Part shown: positions 22,222 to 32,720 of the stretch, piece after piece
Numbering within the stretch: the stretch's first letter is position 1
Layout: each line of letters opens with the position of its first letter
Assembly: GCF_022376445.1 (NCBI RefSeq)
Contig: NW_025955237.1
Coordinates: forward strand, 1-52,802
Direction of reading: 5' to 3'
DNA length: 52,802 nt
Source: Fomitopsis serialis
Taxonomy: Eukaryota; Basidiomycota; Agaricomycetes; Polyporales; Fomitopsidaceae
Notes under the pieces: model-generated
Seen by the model: only the letters and a program-made list of their open reading frames with translations
The model's database searches: none
Told to the model about the DNA's origin: nothing
Translations under genes and position numbers: made by a program

Positions 22222-22226
22222 TTTTT
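22222..22226 (+). terminator. RNA polymerase III T-run after tRNA-Glu
   Basis: Five consecutive T bases begin six bases downstream of the tRNA 3' end, as expected for a Pol III terminator. Confidence 0.7.
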
Positions 22227-24758
22227 CCTACCGTTCTCGTTGCGAACTTCAATCGACAACCATGTATGTATGTATGTGGAGTTTTGCACGCGAGTCGCCG
22301 ACAACTGCCAGACATGTTTGAAGCAGATCACCCTCAATCATCCCAAACCGCGTTCTGCATCATCCACGCGGACCTTCGCACCGTCTCTCCAGGTTTCGAA
22401 GGTGAGCGCCCAGCAGCTCCAATCCCACCCTTTCCCCGCGTCCGACCTACCGTACTCGCCTACCACTTCCTTTGCGTCGCGCTTCGTGGATTTGTTACCA
22501 CGCCCCGCCATCGCCGTATACCATCGCAGGCATAACCAAGGCGGCGAGGCACCGCGCTGGACGCGTCGTTGGCCGCAGTGGCTATCCACTCCATCCTGCG
22601 GAGCTCGAGACCGCCTTGCGTGCGAGGTGTGAAGCAGTATTTGAGGAGAAGGCACAGCGCGTTCGTCATGACGTGTCTATCCAATGGCTCATTAGTCGTT
22701 CACTGTTGGAAGGTCGGTATTTGGTGCTTACGTTCGCTGCGCGCGAGGGAGGACAACCACATGCCCGCTCTCCCCGACGAAGTCTGGGGCGGACGTAGCG
22801 CGCAGGCCTATGATGCCTGCAATCCGACCGCCACATGGCCTGCCCTCGACATACGGACGGCTCAGGTCGAGGATCGCGAACACGTACTGGTCGGACCGCC
22901 GACGCCAGGACTCTTGCCATCCGCGCGAGTGAGAAGGTCCGTCAGCGTCGCTGGAAAGACTCGACTTTCGTAGCGATATATCCATGTCTGATCTGGGTCA
23001 TCTTTGAGGAGTGCAGAGCCCTGGCGTGGATGCTTGGCTGCGCGTCGTAACTCGGAGTGAGTACTTCCAGCAGCGTGCGGCGACAGAGTTAACGTACTAT
23101 GAATGGTTCCAGTCGAACGCCCGAACCTTCCAGAGGCTTGACAGGCCAGCAGAAGTTCAGGTCGTACTCTTTGAGAGGCGTATCTATATGACAGTCTCCA
23201 ACGGGAAGGACAAGAATCTCTGCGCCCACGGCAGTGTTCAGATAGTTCGCTTCCATTCCCACAAATTGGTCACGACGCTATCTCTGGGGAGTCAGTGCAC
23301 CTTCCTCAGCCATACAGAAACAGGGAAGCGGCGCACTCTGACAGATCGTGGTGTTGCGCTGCAAGGCAGAACTAGGTACAATCGCTGCCAATCACATATA
23401 TATCAGCGCCTGCACCAGGCTTGCAAGGTCCGTACCATCCAGTCGTTCAACCATCCAAGTACCGTCGACTTGGCTCGCGTCTGAAATTGATCGGAAGATA
23501 ACTATCGAAGCCCCATCTGGCCCAAAGCGATTCTGATGATTCTTAGTAGTCAAAGGCCGTCACGGTCCTTGGGGACGAGGCTTAAGTCCCTCAGGAATGC
23601 ATTCAAGTTCAAAGTACGCGAGCCCATGTAGTCGGTGTCGCCGAACAGGAGGAAACCTGAGGAAGACCGCGGCCTGTCAGGTTGCGACATCCCGAGTTGG
23701 ATGCAAGACCGTGTCGCGACACCGTACGCATGATGTTGACTAATTACTCGGTGTGTGGCGTGAGCAAGGCCACGATGGGGATCCGCGCAGAGACAGAGAC
23801 TCAAGCACAGGACGATACCGAGGAGCGGCCAAGTGCGAAGACACCATTTGCATGCCTGTCACTGCCAAGTCTGCACGCTGGCATGGCTAGAAGAGGCACG
23901 TAAGCCAGGGTGCATCGGCCAGTCTGCAAAACTGCTTGCCTTCCTCGTGCACGTACGCAGAGTTGCTAAGTCAGGACGCAGATATCCAGTGCAGGCGTCG
24001 TGAATAGGTGGACAATGCACGATTCCCATTCGAGCCTAGGCCCATGATGTCTTTCAAATGCACATTTTTGTCCTGTCTAGAAAAGATAATATGAGTCAGA
24101 CGTGCTCTCAGGCTGTTACCGTTCCCGGTTTGCGCGGATCCCTCTAAGCATGTGGCGAGAACGCTACAAGTGATCTATTCAATAGTGTCCAAATACGGTT
24201 CATACCAATCTACCTTCGTATTTCATTCATCACCTAGACGACGGCCGCAATTTAAGTTAGCTTCTCTGCCCAGATTGCGTCCGAAGCAAGCACCATTGAA
24301 TGGGGATGCGCAACGCCCCCGCCAGATCGCCTTAGCGCGCGGCCAAGCGCCTTAGCCCGGCAGTCTGCGCCGACTCTGCGGAGCTTCAATTAAACGGTCA
24401 CGGTTGATGGGGTGGCTTGGAGGCCTCGCCATCCTTCGCCATCGTGCCGAGATGCCATATAATCACTAAGCGATAATTCTGCGATTGTCTGGCGATCGTC
24501 GTCAAATCGTCATTGTATCTAGCGCCGCTTTGAGCAGTGAACGGTACTATGAGATGCAGTCCCCCAGAAGGCAAAAATCCACAGATCTTGCACATAACTC
24601 GTCGACGATTATGAATTTAAGCAAAGTTGCCGGAACAGATTTCTTGTTACATGTCGAGAAGTGGCCGATCTCGCACACCAAGCAGCGCTTTCTCACCGAT
24701 CCTCATCCTACAGCCGACGCGCAGTCTCGCGGAACACCATCATATGAGCCGACAGCGG
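22227..24758. other. Gene-poor tract, nothing recognised
   Basis: About 2.5 kb with many short overlapping open frames on both strands, none carrying a domain or a convincing exon chain. The longest plausible minus-strand piece starts at an ATG near 22508 (MAGRGNKSTKRDAKEVV...) and stops at 22338 after 57 codons. I cannot assign it. Nothing here looks like a transposase or reverse transcriptase. Confidence 0.4.
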
Positions 24759-24798
24759 CCGACGCGTCGGCTTGTACGATGAAGATCGTACAGCCGAC
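24759..24798. repeat. Inverted repeat / hairpin with GTCGGCT arms
   Basis: A perfect 12-base palindrome, CCGACGCGTCGG (24759-24770), overlaps the left arm of a longer hairpin. GTCGGCTTGTACGAT pairs with ATCGTACAGCCGAC across a short GAAG-type loop, with one unpaired T. The outer GTCGGCT/AGCCGAC arms are the same motif that forms hairpins in the 84-nt satellite near 28.6 kb. Confidence 0.8.
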
Positions 24799-24876
24799 AT
24801 AGTAAGTGTATGATGTATTTACCTGGGCGGGATGTATACAGTACTTACTGCACTGGTGATTGTAATCAATAAATGA

Positions 24877-25170
24877 ATGGTCGGCTGAGCTCTTCTTGCG
24901 TGCTCAAAGCGCCGTCGGATGGCACAGTCAAGGCGTCGTCTTGCTGGTGATTGCCCGGCCGTGACGCGTCCGCGCTGTCCGATGCTGGTACTGGCTGCCG
25001 CAGCTAAGACGGCGGCTTGCTGGTGAATGCCCGATTGTAATGCGACGCGCTGGCAGAATGGTCGGATGGGCTCTACTTCTATACTCAAAGCGTCGGCTGG
25101 CGCAGTTCAGGTATCGGTTCGCGTTGGTGAATGCCTGAACGTGACGCGCCGTGCTGCAGCGCGTCCGGCG
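24877..25170. repeat. Degenerate direct repeat, period about 179 nt
   Basis: A segment beginning GAATGGTCGG at 24877 recurs at 25056. Both are followed by a GCTCT / CTCAAAGCG / CAGT series and by a TTG-TGGTGA-TGCC and GTGACGCG series. The copies differ at many positions, so this is an old duplication. No coding frame is kept across the two. Confidence 0.55.
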
Positions 25171-25539
25171 ATCAGGCGCGCGTTCGGACGCGTTCACTTA
25201 CTGACTTGCTCGGAAACTTCAACGTTCAATGTGGGCGATCCTCTTGACGCACAGCCTGGCCATACGACCCTCAAGGCCTCAACAAACCCTCCTGTGGCAA
25301 GACCACTAGGCCTCAACTCGGAAACGAGCATCGGAACGTGAGTGTTGCAATGGAGAGGAAGAAAGGGTGTACCGAGGCGGAGCATCATAAAGCTCAGAAC
25401 ATGCAGGTACGCTCCCATTCAATGTATCTATGCTGATACCTGCCTCATAGGAGCCTGCGTGATGAATGCGAAGAACATTGCGTGTGCTGCTCGCCTTGCA
25501 GACAGCCCGGCTCCGCGTCGTCTGGTTATACGCCGCCGC

Positions 25540-26340
25540 CACCCGTCTACATACTCGCCTGCGTACGCGCCACCTTGCCCTCTCATTCACCAGGTCGCCT
25601 GTCCACCATGTCACACGCCGTCTTGTTGCATATCGTCTTGCCCGCATACCGTCTTGCCTGCATACCCTGTCTAGTCACACACCTGCTGTCCTGCTCGCAC
25701 TGCACCGTCTTGCCCGTCTACCGTCTCACCTGCCGTTTTACACGCCCGCCGTCTACCGTCTCACCAGCCATCTTACACGCCCGCCGTCTTACGAGCCTGC
25801 CGTCTTACGAGCCTGCCGTCTTACACGCCCTTGCCCTCCATCTCGTCACGCTATCCCCATCACACGCCTCCGCCGTCTCACAGGCCCCCCGCCGTCTCGC
25901 AGGCCCACCGTCTCGCAGGCCCACCTTCTCGCAGGCCCACCGTCTCGCAGGCCCACCGATTCATACGCTCGGCATCTCTCTGTCCCACCTCCGTCTCGCG
26001 CCCGCCGTCTTGCTTGCTCTTGATATTGTACTCCTGCTGCCTGCCGGCCGTCTTGCTCGCCTGCGTCTCGCCCGTCATTTTGCCCATCGTCTCACCCGCC
26101 TGTCGTCTCACCCGTGGTGCCGTTTTGCCCATGTGCTGTCTCGCCCACGCGCTCCTTGTTCCTCTCGCCCGTGCGCTCTTGCTCACGCCCTCTCGCTCAC
26201 GCCCCGCCTACACCCTCTCGCTCACGCTCTCCACTGTCGCCCGCGCTCTCTTCTGCTCAGCCCACTGGCCACTCACTCATCAACCCGATCGTCCACATGA
26301 TCGCTCGCTCGTCCGTGAGCCCGCGCCTCGTACGTGAGCC
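25540..26340 (+). repeat. Pyrimidine-rich (C/T) low-complexity tract with 16-nt minisatellite
   Basis: The plus strand is strongly biased to C and T, with recurring CGTCT, GCCCACC and CTCGC words. Around 25871-25956 about five copies of a 16-nt unit (CACCGTCTCGCAGGCC) stand in tandem. The bias keeps several frames open and creates long Leu/Arg/Pro/Ser-rich open frames that should not be taken as genes. A related tract covers about 26560-26900. Confidence 0.75.
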
Positions 26341-26559
26341 CGTGCCTCGTACGGCATGTCGATGCATGCTTCAAGGCACCCCAAGGAGGCCCCAACTAAC
26401 ACAAGGACGAGTCACCGCAAGGAGAGGAGCAGGAAGGTCGACAGAGAGGAGAAATGAGAAGGGCTGACTGCGGTAATTACCCCCGCCTGTCGCCCTCCAC
26501 CCTTCTTCACACAATCGCGCGACGCACCCCGGCCTCGTCCTCTCTACATCCCCACTCCA

Positions 26560-26900
26560 TGCATACGCCCTTGCTCGACATTCTCGCTACCCCAGGAGGC
26601 TCTCATCTGCCCGTTTCCGTCTGTCTGTCGCCGATTTCGTTGGCCTACTGTCTTACCTGTTCGCCGTCTCGCCTACCCACCTACTGTCACGGTTTTGTCT
26701 ACCGTGTTGCCTATCTACTTGCCTATCTACCATATTACCCACCAACCAGTGTCCTGCTCATCTCTCCTATCCTACTGTCTTGCCTGCCATCTCCCACATG
26801 GCTCGACTTGCTGTTCCGCTCACCCACCGTCTTGTACATTGGCCGTTCGCGTTGCCTGCCGTCTTGTTTGCCCACCATCTCACACACTCGCCGACCTGTT
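26560..26900 (+). repeat. Second pyrimidine-rich tract
   Basis: Composition and words (CCGTCTTG, CTACCATATTACC, TTGCCTGCC) resemble the tract at 25540-26340 from which it is separated by about 200 bases. There is no clear fixed period. The open frames over it are composition artefacts. Confidence 0.55.
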
Positions 26901-26989
26901 TCTCGAGTTCGAACATGTAGCAAGCCAGTGTATGAGGAACTCAGTCTCTTGAAAATGAGTGTGAAGGCAAATGAGACTGAGATGCATTG

Positions 26990-28010
26990 TCTGTGAAGTT
27001 AGGTATATAATACTAGTAACGATAATCAATATCTTGGACGAGAGGGAGCATGGGTGAGACTACTACTACTTCGAAATACCATAATCATATGTTCAGTACA
27101 ATCCTTGTTATGATTCAGTGGTATAGAAGTATGAAGGAGCGGACAACGAGTATGCAGCCAGAGAGTGCTCATTAAATATGTGAACTCTCTCCAGTGATTT
27201 GCCCTCGCACATTGCCTCGGTCATGTCCCCGAGTCGCCCGGGATGGTCTTGTTCTCATTATAACTTCCCCTCTGTGCTGCCATATGCTATGAGACTTTGT
27301 ACCAAGCATGAATATATGTAGTACATGGCCAGTATACAATTCTGTGAGAATTGAACCGTGGGATGCATTTGTCTAAGACATGCTCTCCATGTATAACCTT
27401 CTTAGCTATCTCAAGCTATAACATTGCCAGATTGCTTCGTGGAATTGCCAGCAGCAACATATACCATAGGCACAGCATGAATACAACTCCTGTATGCATT
27501 TGATTGTGACAATTGTCTTGCAGAAGCTGAGAACTAATCCACATGCCTCTCAATATCTCCAAACAACACAGCATTTTTGAAACATATCCGAAGATCCTCT
27601 TCTCATATGAGCTGAGATTACACAAAGTCAAAGTGCTCTTTACATATACAACAATGAGGCTAATGGCCTACGTGAGTGGCTTGCCTAATCTACTACTATA
27701 GTTCCACAGCAAATTCAGTAGATCAGCGAAGTATCATCATTGTCAATTGCTCATGAATCACTCTAAGTCTCTGACAGAACAAGGGTTACCTCAATGTCTT
27801 GCCGTTGCATCTCTATTTGCTGATATACCCACCATAAAGACTGTCTATAGAGTCATATAGACCCAGTACAAACTTATAGGACATGTTCAATAATACATCC
27901 ACACCATTGGCCCCAAACCAATGAGCAAACAGCATACAGTGTTGCACGTACATACCATTCAAGTTGAGTCGAGAATCAAGATGCATACTCTCCGCCTTGT
28001 CCGTCTTGTC
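26990..28010. other. AT-rich island, possible decayed mobile element
   Basis: Roughly 1 kb with visibly higher A/T content than the G/C-rich surroundings. On the minus strand a few frames stay open for 60-100 codons (27416-27631 and 27813-28133) but show no domain I recognise. I see no terminal repeats, target-site duplication or transposase motif. The compositional break and the flanking satellites suggest a decayed insertion, but that is inference. Confidence 0.4.
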
Positions 28011-28076
28011 AAGGTGGACATCCGATAATGTCAAGGAGGTTATCAAGACAGTGAGTGTCAAGGAGGCTTCTTGACC

Positions 28077-28215
28077 AGTCCGTCTTGACATGCCCGTCTT
28101 GACATGCCCGTCTTGACATGTCCGTCTTGACATGTCCGTCTTAACATGTCCGTCTTAACATGTCCGTCTTAACATGTCCGTCTTAAAATGTCCGTCTTGA
28201 CATTGTCCGTCTTGA
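28077..28215. repeat. 14-nt minisatellite, about ten copies
   Basis: Tandem copies of a 14-nt unit (TGTCCGTCTTGACA and variants ending TTAACA) run across this tract with few changes. Scattered single copies and the complementary form GTCAAGAAGG occur on both sides up to about 28425. There is no coding meaning. Confidence 0.9.
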
Positions 28216-28471
28216 TACCTCCAAGAAGGCTTCTTCAATATGCTCGCCATCTTGACATCCTCCTTGACACTTTCCGCCTTGAAACATCATTGGCATTTGC
28301 CCGCCTAGATACCTCCTTAACACGTTGGTATTGACGAAGATGAGCCAACCATTAGTTACCTTGGGTCAAAAAGGTCTTAGTGAGTAAGAAGGTCAAGAAG
28401 GTCAAGAAGGTCCAAGAAGGTTGGCTGAGTCAAGACGGATATCGGCCAGGAAAGATACCTCAGCTGATGCT

Positions 28472-28855
28472 CGGCTCATGCATTGTCTTGGGTGAGACAA
28501 GACAGTCGGCTGAATCCAGACTGTGGTCGGCTACAGATTTTCTCCAGCCGAGAGTCGGATAGTGCATCGTCTTGGGCGAGACAAGAAGGTCGGCTGGATC
28601 AAGATGGTGGTCGGCTGCAAAAGCTTTGCAGCCGACGGTCGGATAGTGCATCGTCTTGGGCGAGACAAGAAGGTCGGCTGGATCAAGATGGTGGTCGGCT
28701 GCAAAAGCTTTGCAGCCGACAGTCGGATAGTGCATCGTCTTGGGCGAGACAAGAAGGTCGGCTGGATCAAGACGGTGGTCGGCTGCAAAAGCTTTGCAGC
28801 CGACAGTCGGATAGTGCATCATCTTGGGTGAGACAGAATGGTCGGCTGGGCGAGA
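28472..28855. repeat. 84-nt satellite, four to five copies, each with a hairpin
   Basis: Units start at 28472 (diverged), 28556, 28640, 28724 and 28808 (partial), an exact spacing of 84 nt. The three central units are almost identical. Each has GCATCGTCTTGGGCGAG, then AAGGTCGGCTGGATCAAG, then a perfect hairpin whose arms are GTCGGCTGCAAA and TTTGCAGCCGAC around a three-base AGC loop (28610-28636, 28694-28720, 28778-28804). Because 84 is divisible by three, frames on both strands stay open and give 28-residue repeats; I treat these as a by-product. In the diverged first unit the hairpin is imperfect. Confidence 0.93.
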
Positions 28856-29609
28856 ATGTCTGGGTCAGCCAATCATCCCACGCACTGCCTTGCCCGCCTT
28901 GTGCCGCCTTGCCCGCCTTGTGCTCGGCCGACTCAATCACCTTCCATGAGACGGTTGTGGTCGGCCGAGGTCGGCCCATCCCATCCCATTCCACGAGACT
29001 GCACGTCGGCTGTACCATGGTCATCCATGAGACAGCTGAATGGGCTCGATCTCGCTCTATGCATGTCGAGATTGCGTGTTTAGCAAGCCATTATGAAAAA
29101 TCTGCTCCGAAGGTTTGAATCTTCAGTCATTGAAACGGGCATCCCGCGCATCATTTGGGGAAAATGTGGTTGTTGCGAGACTGGGCACAGCGCGGGGATC
29201 ATCGCACTGAGCGGAGTAAGTGCCCGCGCGCGGTGAGCATGCGATGACATGTCCACTGCCGGAAATTGCTATTATAGCCGCCTCATGTGTCCCAAAATCA
29301 CACTGGGAATAAAAATGCTGTACTACTCTCCTGAATGATCACTAGCACTGTCGGACGTGAGTGGACGAATCCATTCAGGTCTGATGAGTAAGTAGATGTG
29401 GCCGAGCTGACATAATCAACTGGTACATCGCGCAAGCGCCGTGCACGATACAAGTTACAACTCTGCTCGACGCCATGCCGTCTCCTCAGATGCAGCCTGA
29501 CCCGGTCTGTGTGAAAAACAACTGACATACTTCCCTCTTGCATTGTGGCTGCCTAGCTGCGGCTTTCACTAAGTAGTAGTGTTGATCACGCTGTGACTCG
29601 GACTCGGCG
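28856..29609. other. Satellite flank and intergenic DNA, no gene seen
   Basis: The first 200 bases still carry scattered GTCGGC words (GGTCGGCTGGG, GGTCGGCCGAGGTCGGCC, CGTCGGCTGTACC). The rest shows no coding signal. Confidence 0.45.
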
Positions 29610-30542
29610 GTGAGCGCTCGGAGAGTTAGCGCCGAGAACATCGCTACTCTCGACCGCCACCACCACCTCGTCTCTCACCACCGCCCAACCTCTCGTCAAG
29701 GCGCTCGCGCTGTCCCAACGGCCAGGCAAGCTGAAGTCCGCAACCGCCTAGCTGAACTGCCGCCAGTTCAGCTAGGGGCCCCTGACCGTGACAACCCTGC
29801 GCGCGGTACAAGACCGCCGCCTCCTTCCTCTCCCGGACTTCGTATTCCACCCGGGACCTCTCTAATCGACTCTACCCTCTCCTCTCTTGGATATGGAGAC
29901 CTCAATCCGGACCCCGCGGCTCTGGCGACACGCAGCAAGACCGCGCGGTTCAGGACTCGCACGACGCGCGTGCAAGTCCAGCACCGGGCAACAAGGTTGC
30001 GCAGAACGCAGAGAACGCGGCGCGAGGGAAGGAGAAGGAGGAAAGAGGAAGAGAGGAAGGAAGAGGAGGGGGAAGGGCGCGGGGCGAGCAGGAATAACGA
30101 GCACGAAGGCTCGCACACAGGTACACCCTCGCTGGCCGTCCCTGCCTCGCCGTTCCCGCTCCCAGTGCCCGTGCCAGCAGGTGTATCGACGAACGCGAAG
30201 TTCGTTGTGCGCTCTGCTGGCCACGACGTCGGCACTCCCGCCTTCCGGGACGACCTTACGGTCGTACTCGCGGTTACGCACGGCAACACGGCGGACGCAC
30301 ACAGCTGCGCGTCCGACGTGCCCACTCCATCGCCACTGTCCGCGCCAGCAGGCGTAACGACGAACAAGACGTCCGTCGTGCGCTCTGCTGGCCACGAAGA
30401 CGGAACTTCCGCCTTCCGGGACGACCTATGCGTCGTACCCGCTGCTACGCACGGTAGCGCGTCGGACATGCACCGCTGCGTGTCTGACGTGTCCCGTTCT
30501 TCTACGACCCGCCGCACAGTGACGGCCATCAGTAAAACATGA
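29610..30542 (+). other. Unassigned open frame with a 171-nt in-frame internal duplication
   Basis: A frame of about 310 codons without stop, but it opens with GTG and no in-frame ATG leads it, so a start or upstream exon is not visible. The middle is a purine-rich stretch encoding a run of Arg, Glu and Lys. The last third holds two copies of a 57-codon unit, each containing VVRSAGH and FRDDL. The minus strand is also open across most of the region from an ATG at 30529 (about 250 codons). Which strand codes, if either, cannot be decided. No known domain was recognised. High G/C content favours chance open frames, so I do not call it a gene. Confidence 0.3.
30174..30505. repeat. Imperfect tandem duplication, period 171 nt
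   Basis: Two copies start with CCAGCAGG at 30174 and 30345. Long shared runs include GTGCGCTCTGCTGGCCACGA and GCCTTCCGGGACGACCT. The period is exactly 57 codons. Confidence 0.85.
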
Positions 30543-31097
30543 AATCTGTCTGAGGGCCCTGTCAGTGGGTTCAGAAGCCTTCAGAAGCCTTCAGATTGCT
30601 TCAGATTGCTTCAGATCTTCAGCCCTCATGACCTCGGTTTCTTTCGATGCTAACTCGTCAGACAGGATCCTCAGAACGCTCAGACTGCCCGTCAGACTTC
30701 TCAGTTCGTCAGCCCAATCAGCCAGGACGAAAGAAATCAATTAAATCATATATTATGTGATTGATTGTTACTGCTGTACACAAGGACACTAGTTAATCAC
30801 TATGTATTGTATGCTTGTGCGAGCTACCAGCGGGTCCGCACATGCGTCGGGCTCCCGCTCATTGTGTTTGTATTCGGCGGCCTTTCTCGAGCTGGGGTGC
30901 GGCACGCTCGTCCTTGACGGGCCTATGCGCGTCGGGCTGCGACATGCCGTGTTGTTGCTCGGCAGGCCCTTGCATGCCGCATGGGATGCCTGGTGGGCTG
31001 TTGCTCGTCGTGGTCCTGCTCGTTAAGCTGGGTCGTGACGAGTGGATGCGTGCGCCATACGTTGAGGCTCGTCAGGCACATACCTGTTGGGTTTGCA
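30543..31097. other. Gene-poor tract with short TTCAG-type repeats
   Basis: Around 30571-30625 a run of near-identical short units (GCCTTCAGAA, then TTGCTTCAGA) stands in tandem. TCAGAC/GTCAGAC words continue to about 30720. No gene was recognised. Confidence 0.5.
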
Positions 31098-31129
31098 CTA
31101 GCGGGCTTGTATCGTCAGCTGGTCGCACG

Positions 31130-31500
31130 GCGTCAGGATTCGCTTGTACTTGCACTTCATCTTCGTCGATGATCCGTGCTTCGAGCCGTACACCTCATCC
31201 CAGTGCTGCACGTCAAGGTGGCGCAGCGTCCGCGGGATGAGGAGCAGGGGGTCCACGTCAAATGCCGAGTCGACGTACGAGACCGCGCGGCACAGGCGGG
31301 GGAGGAGCGTCTTGCCGCGGTTCGCGGCAGAGAGCGCGCCAGACGAGGATGTTGACGGGCGAGCGGTTAAGCCCATTAGTGGAGAGGATGCGCCGCGCGA
31401 GAAGCTGGAACCGAGCGAACCGGTCGGGGCAAGAGTGCGGAAAGCCATTGGACAGCCGGTATCGCAGGAAGTAGGAAGTTTTGAGGCTGAAAGATCAATG
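31130..31500 (-). pseudogene. Possible relic of a leucine-rich (F-box-like) gene
   Basis: On the minus strand, one frame reads FARFQLLARRILSTNGLN then SPVNILVWRAL. A different frame then continues LLPRLCRAVSYVDSAFDVD and LLLIPRTLRHLDVQHWDEVY. The second part resembles the LRHLDV-type repeats of basidiomycete F-box/LRR proteins. The frame change between the two, with no splice sites at that place, and the absence of an F-box suggest a decayed fragment. Assignment rests on pattern only. Confidence 0.3.
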
Positions 31501-31603
31501 AAAATGGCGACGATGACAGCGTAAGACGTACGTACTGGGGTCGTTTTCGTCGCATTCATCTCCGTCGTATTCGTCTCCGTCCGGTCGTCCTTGCTGGTTG
31601 CTT

Positions 31604-31741
31604 GCCGCGGTCGGCTACAGGGTCGAGGTGAAAGACGGCTCACTCACCTAAATCTCGCGCCCTGCTGGCCATGCCGCGGTCGGCTACAGGTTCGAGGTGA
31701 AAGACGGTTCACTCACCTAAATCTCGCGCCCTGCTGGCCAT
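31604..31741. repeat. 69-nt direct tandem duplication
   Basis: The segment starting GCCGCGGTCGGCTACAGG at 31604 is repeated at 31673 with only a couple of substitutions, so the duplication is recent. Each copy contains CGGTCGGCTACAGG, a relative of the GTCGGCTG word found in the satellite region. Confidence 0.92.
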
Positions 31742-32179
31742 AACCCCCTGTCCTCCCTGCGTGCCAATCCTTCGAGCATCCAGCGCTGCTCTTGGCGCAT
31801 GGTTGGGGCTTGTTGCGGTCGCATACAGCGCGATCCTGGGCCGTACAGTAGCCCGATGCACGCGTCCTCTTGTGGACGGGTCACGGGCCTGCCTGTGTGT
31901 ACCAGTGGAGGTCGGCAGCGGGCAAGCGAGGGCGAAGCAGACGTGACGGACAGGGACTTCGAGGAGGAACGAGACTGAAGTCCGGCGAGCGCGCGTGACG
32001 TGTCGTGGCTGAGGCGCTTAGCTCCTCTCGCGAGTTGCAGCCTCCACGTCAACGTCGACTCTGACTCAACCTCAAGACTGCGCGGTAGCGTCAAAACGCA
32101 CGCAAAATGCGACGGGCAACACGGAGCTGGGGGAGGCGGGGCATAGACGAGATAGTACAGGTGAGTGTGACGTCTGCCT
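31742..32179. other. No gene recognised
   Basis: GC-rich, with open frames on both strands but no domain. It separates the 69-nt duplication from the next pyrimidine-rich tract. Confidence 0.4.
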
Positions 32180-32720
32180 GCTTGCGTATGTGTGCCTTCT
32201 CCTGCCTACTCGCCCATTCGCCCGCCTACTCGCCAGCCCACTCCCTCCCTCTTGCTGGCCCATTTGTCTCCCCACTAACCTCGTTAGTTTGTTCGTTTGC
32301 CCACTCTCACCCCTGCTAGCTTTCCCACCCACCTTCTCGCTGGTCCGCCCGCTCGCACGTTCTTGCCTGCTCGTCCTTGCTAGATCACGCGCCTGCCCGC
32401 TCGCTCTCGTCCGCCCAGTCTTGCCTTTCACTAGCTCTCTCATCTACCCTCTCTCGCCCGTGCGCTTCTGTCTGTCCGCCTGCACACGCACCGTCATACT
32501 AACTTGTTCGCTCGCCCGACTACCCGCTCGCTCGCTCTTCCACCCACCCGCTCGCTCGCTCTTCCACCCACCCGCTCGCTCGCTCTTCCACCCACCCGCT
32601 CGCCCGCCCGTCCACCTGCCCGCTCGCCCATCCACCTACCCGCTCGCCCGTTTACCGGCTCGTCTATTCACTCGCCCGCCCATCCCGCAAAGCATCGTCT
32701 TGCGGCCCTCCATTAAGGAG
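32180..32720 (+). repeat. Pyrimidine-rich tract with 24-nt minisatellite
   Basis: Strong C/T bias on the plus strand, with CGCTCGCCC and TCCACC words. Around 32522-32615 three to four copies of a 24-nt unit (ACCCGCTCGCTCGCTCTTCC plus four bases) stand in tandem. The complementary G/A bias appears just downstream at about 32820-32990 (GCGGGAAAAGGCGAGCGG), as if an inverted partner were present. Confidence 0.8.

Noticed and set aside
22063..23484. Several overlapping open frames of 100-190 codons after the tRNA
   Set aside because: They lie in competing frames on both strands, with no domain, splice chain or codon coherence. The longest also includes the tRNA gene itself.
25466..26337. Open frames of 168-272 codons in the pyrimidine-rich tract
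   Set aside because: Three overlapping plus frames are open at once because C/T-rich DNA lacks stop codons. The products are Leu/Arg/Pro/Ser low complexity.
26990..28133. A retrotransposon with coding capacity in the AT-rich island
   Set aside because: No reverse transcriptase, integrase or transposase motif and no terminal repeats could be seen.
28077..28855. A CRISPR-like array in the tandem repeats
   Set aside because: Repeats are directly adjacent (14 nt) or contiguous (84 nt) without variable spacers.
28483..29118. Long open frames (up to about 210 codons) over the 84-nt satellite on both strands
   Set aside because: The unit length is divisible by three, so any stop-free unit stays open. 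Both strands are open and no start context or domain is seen.
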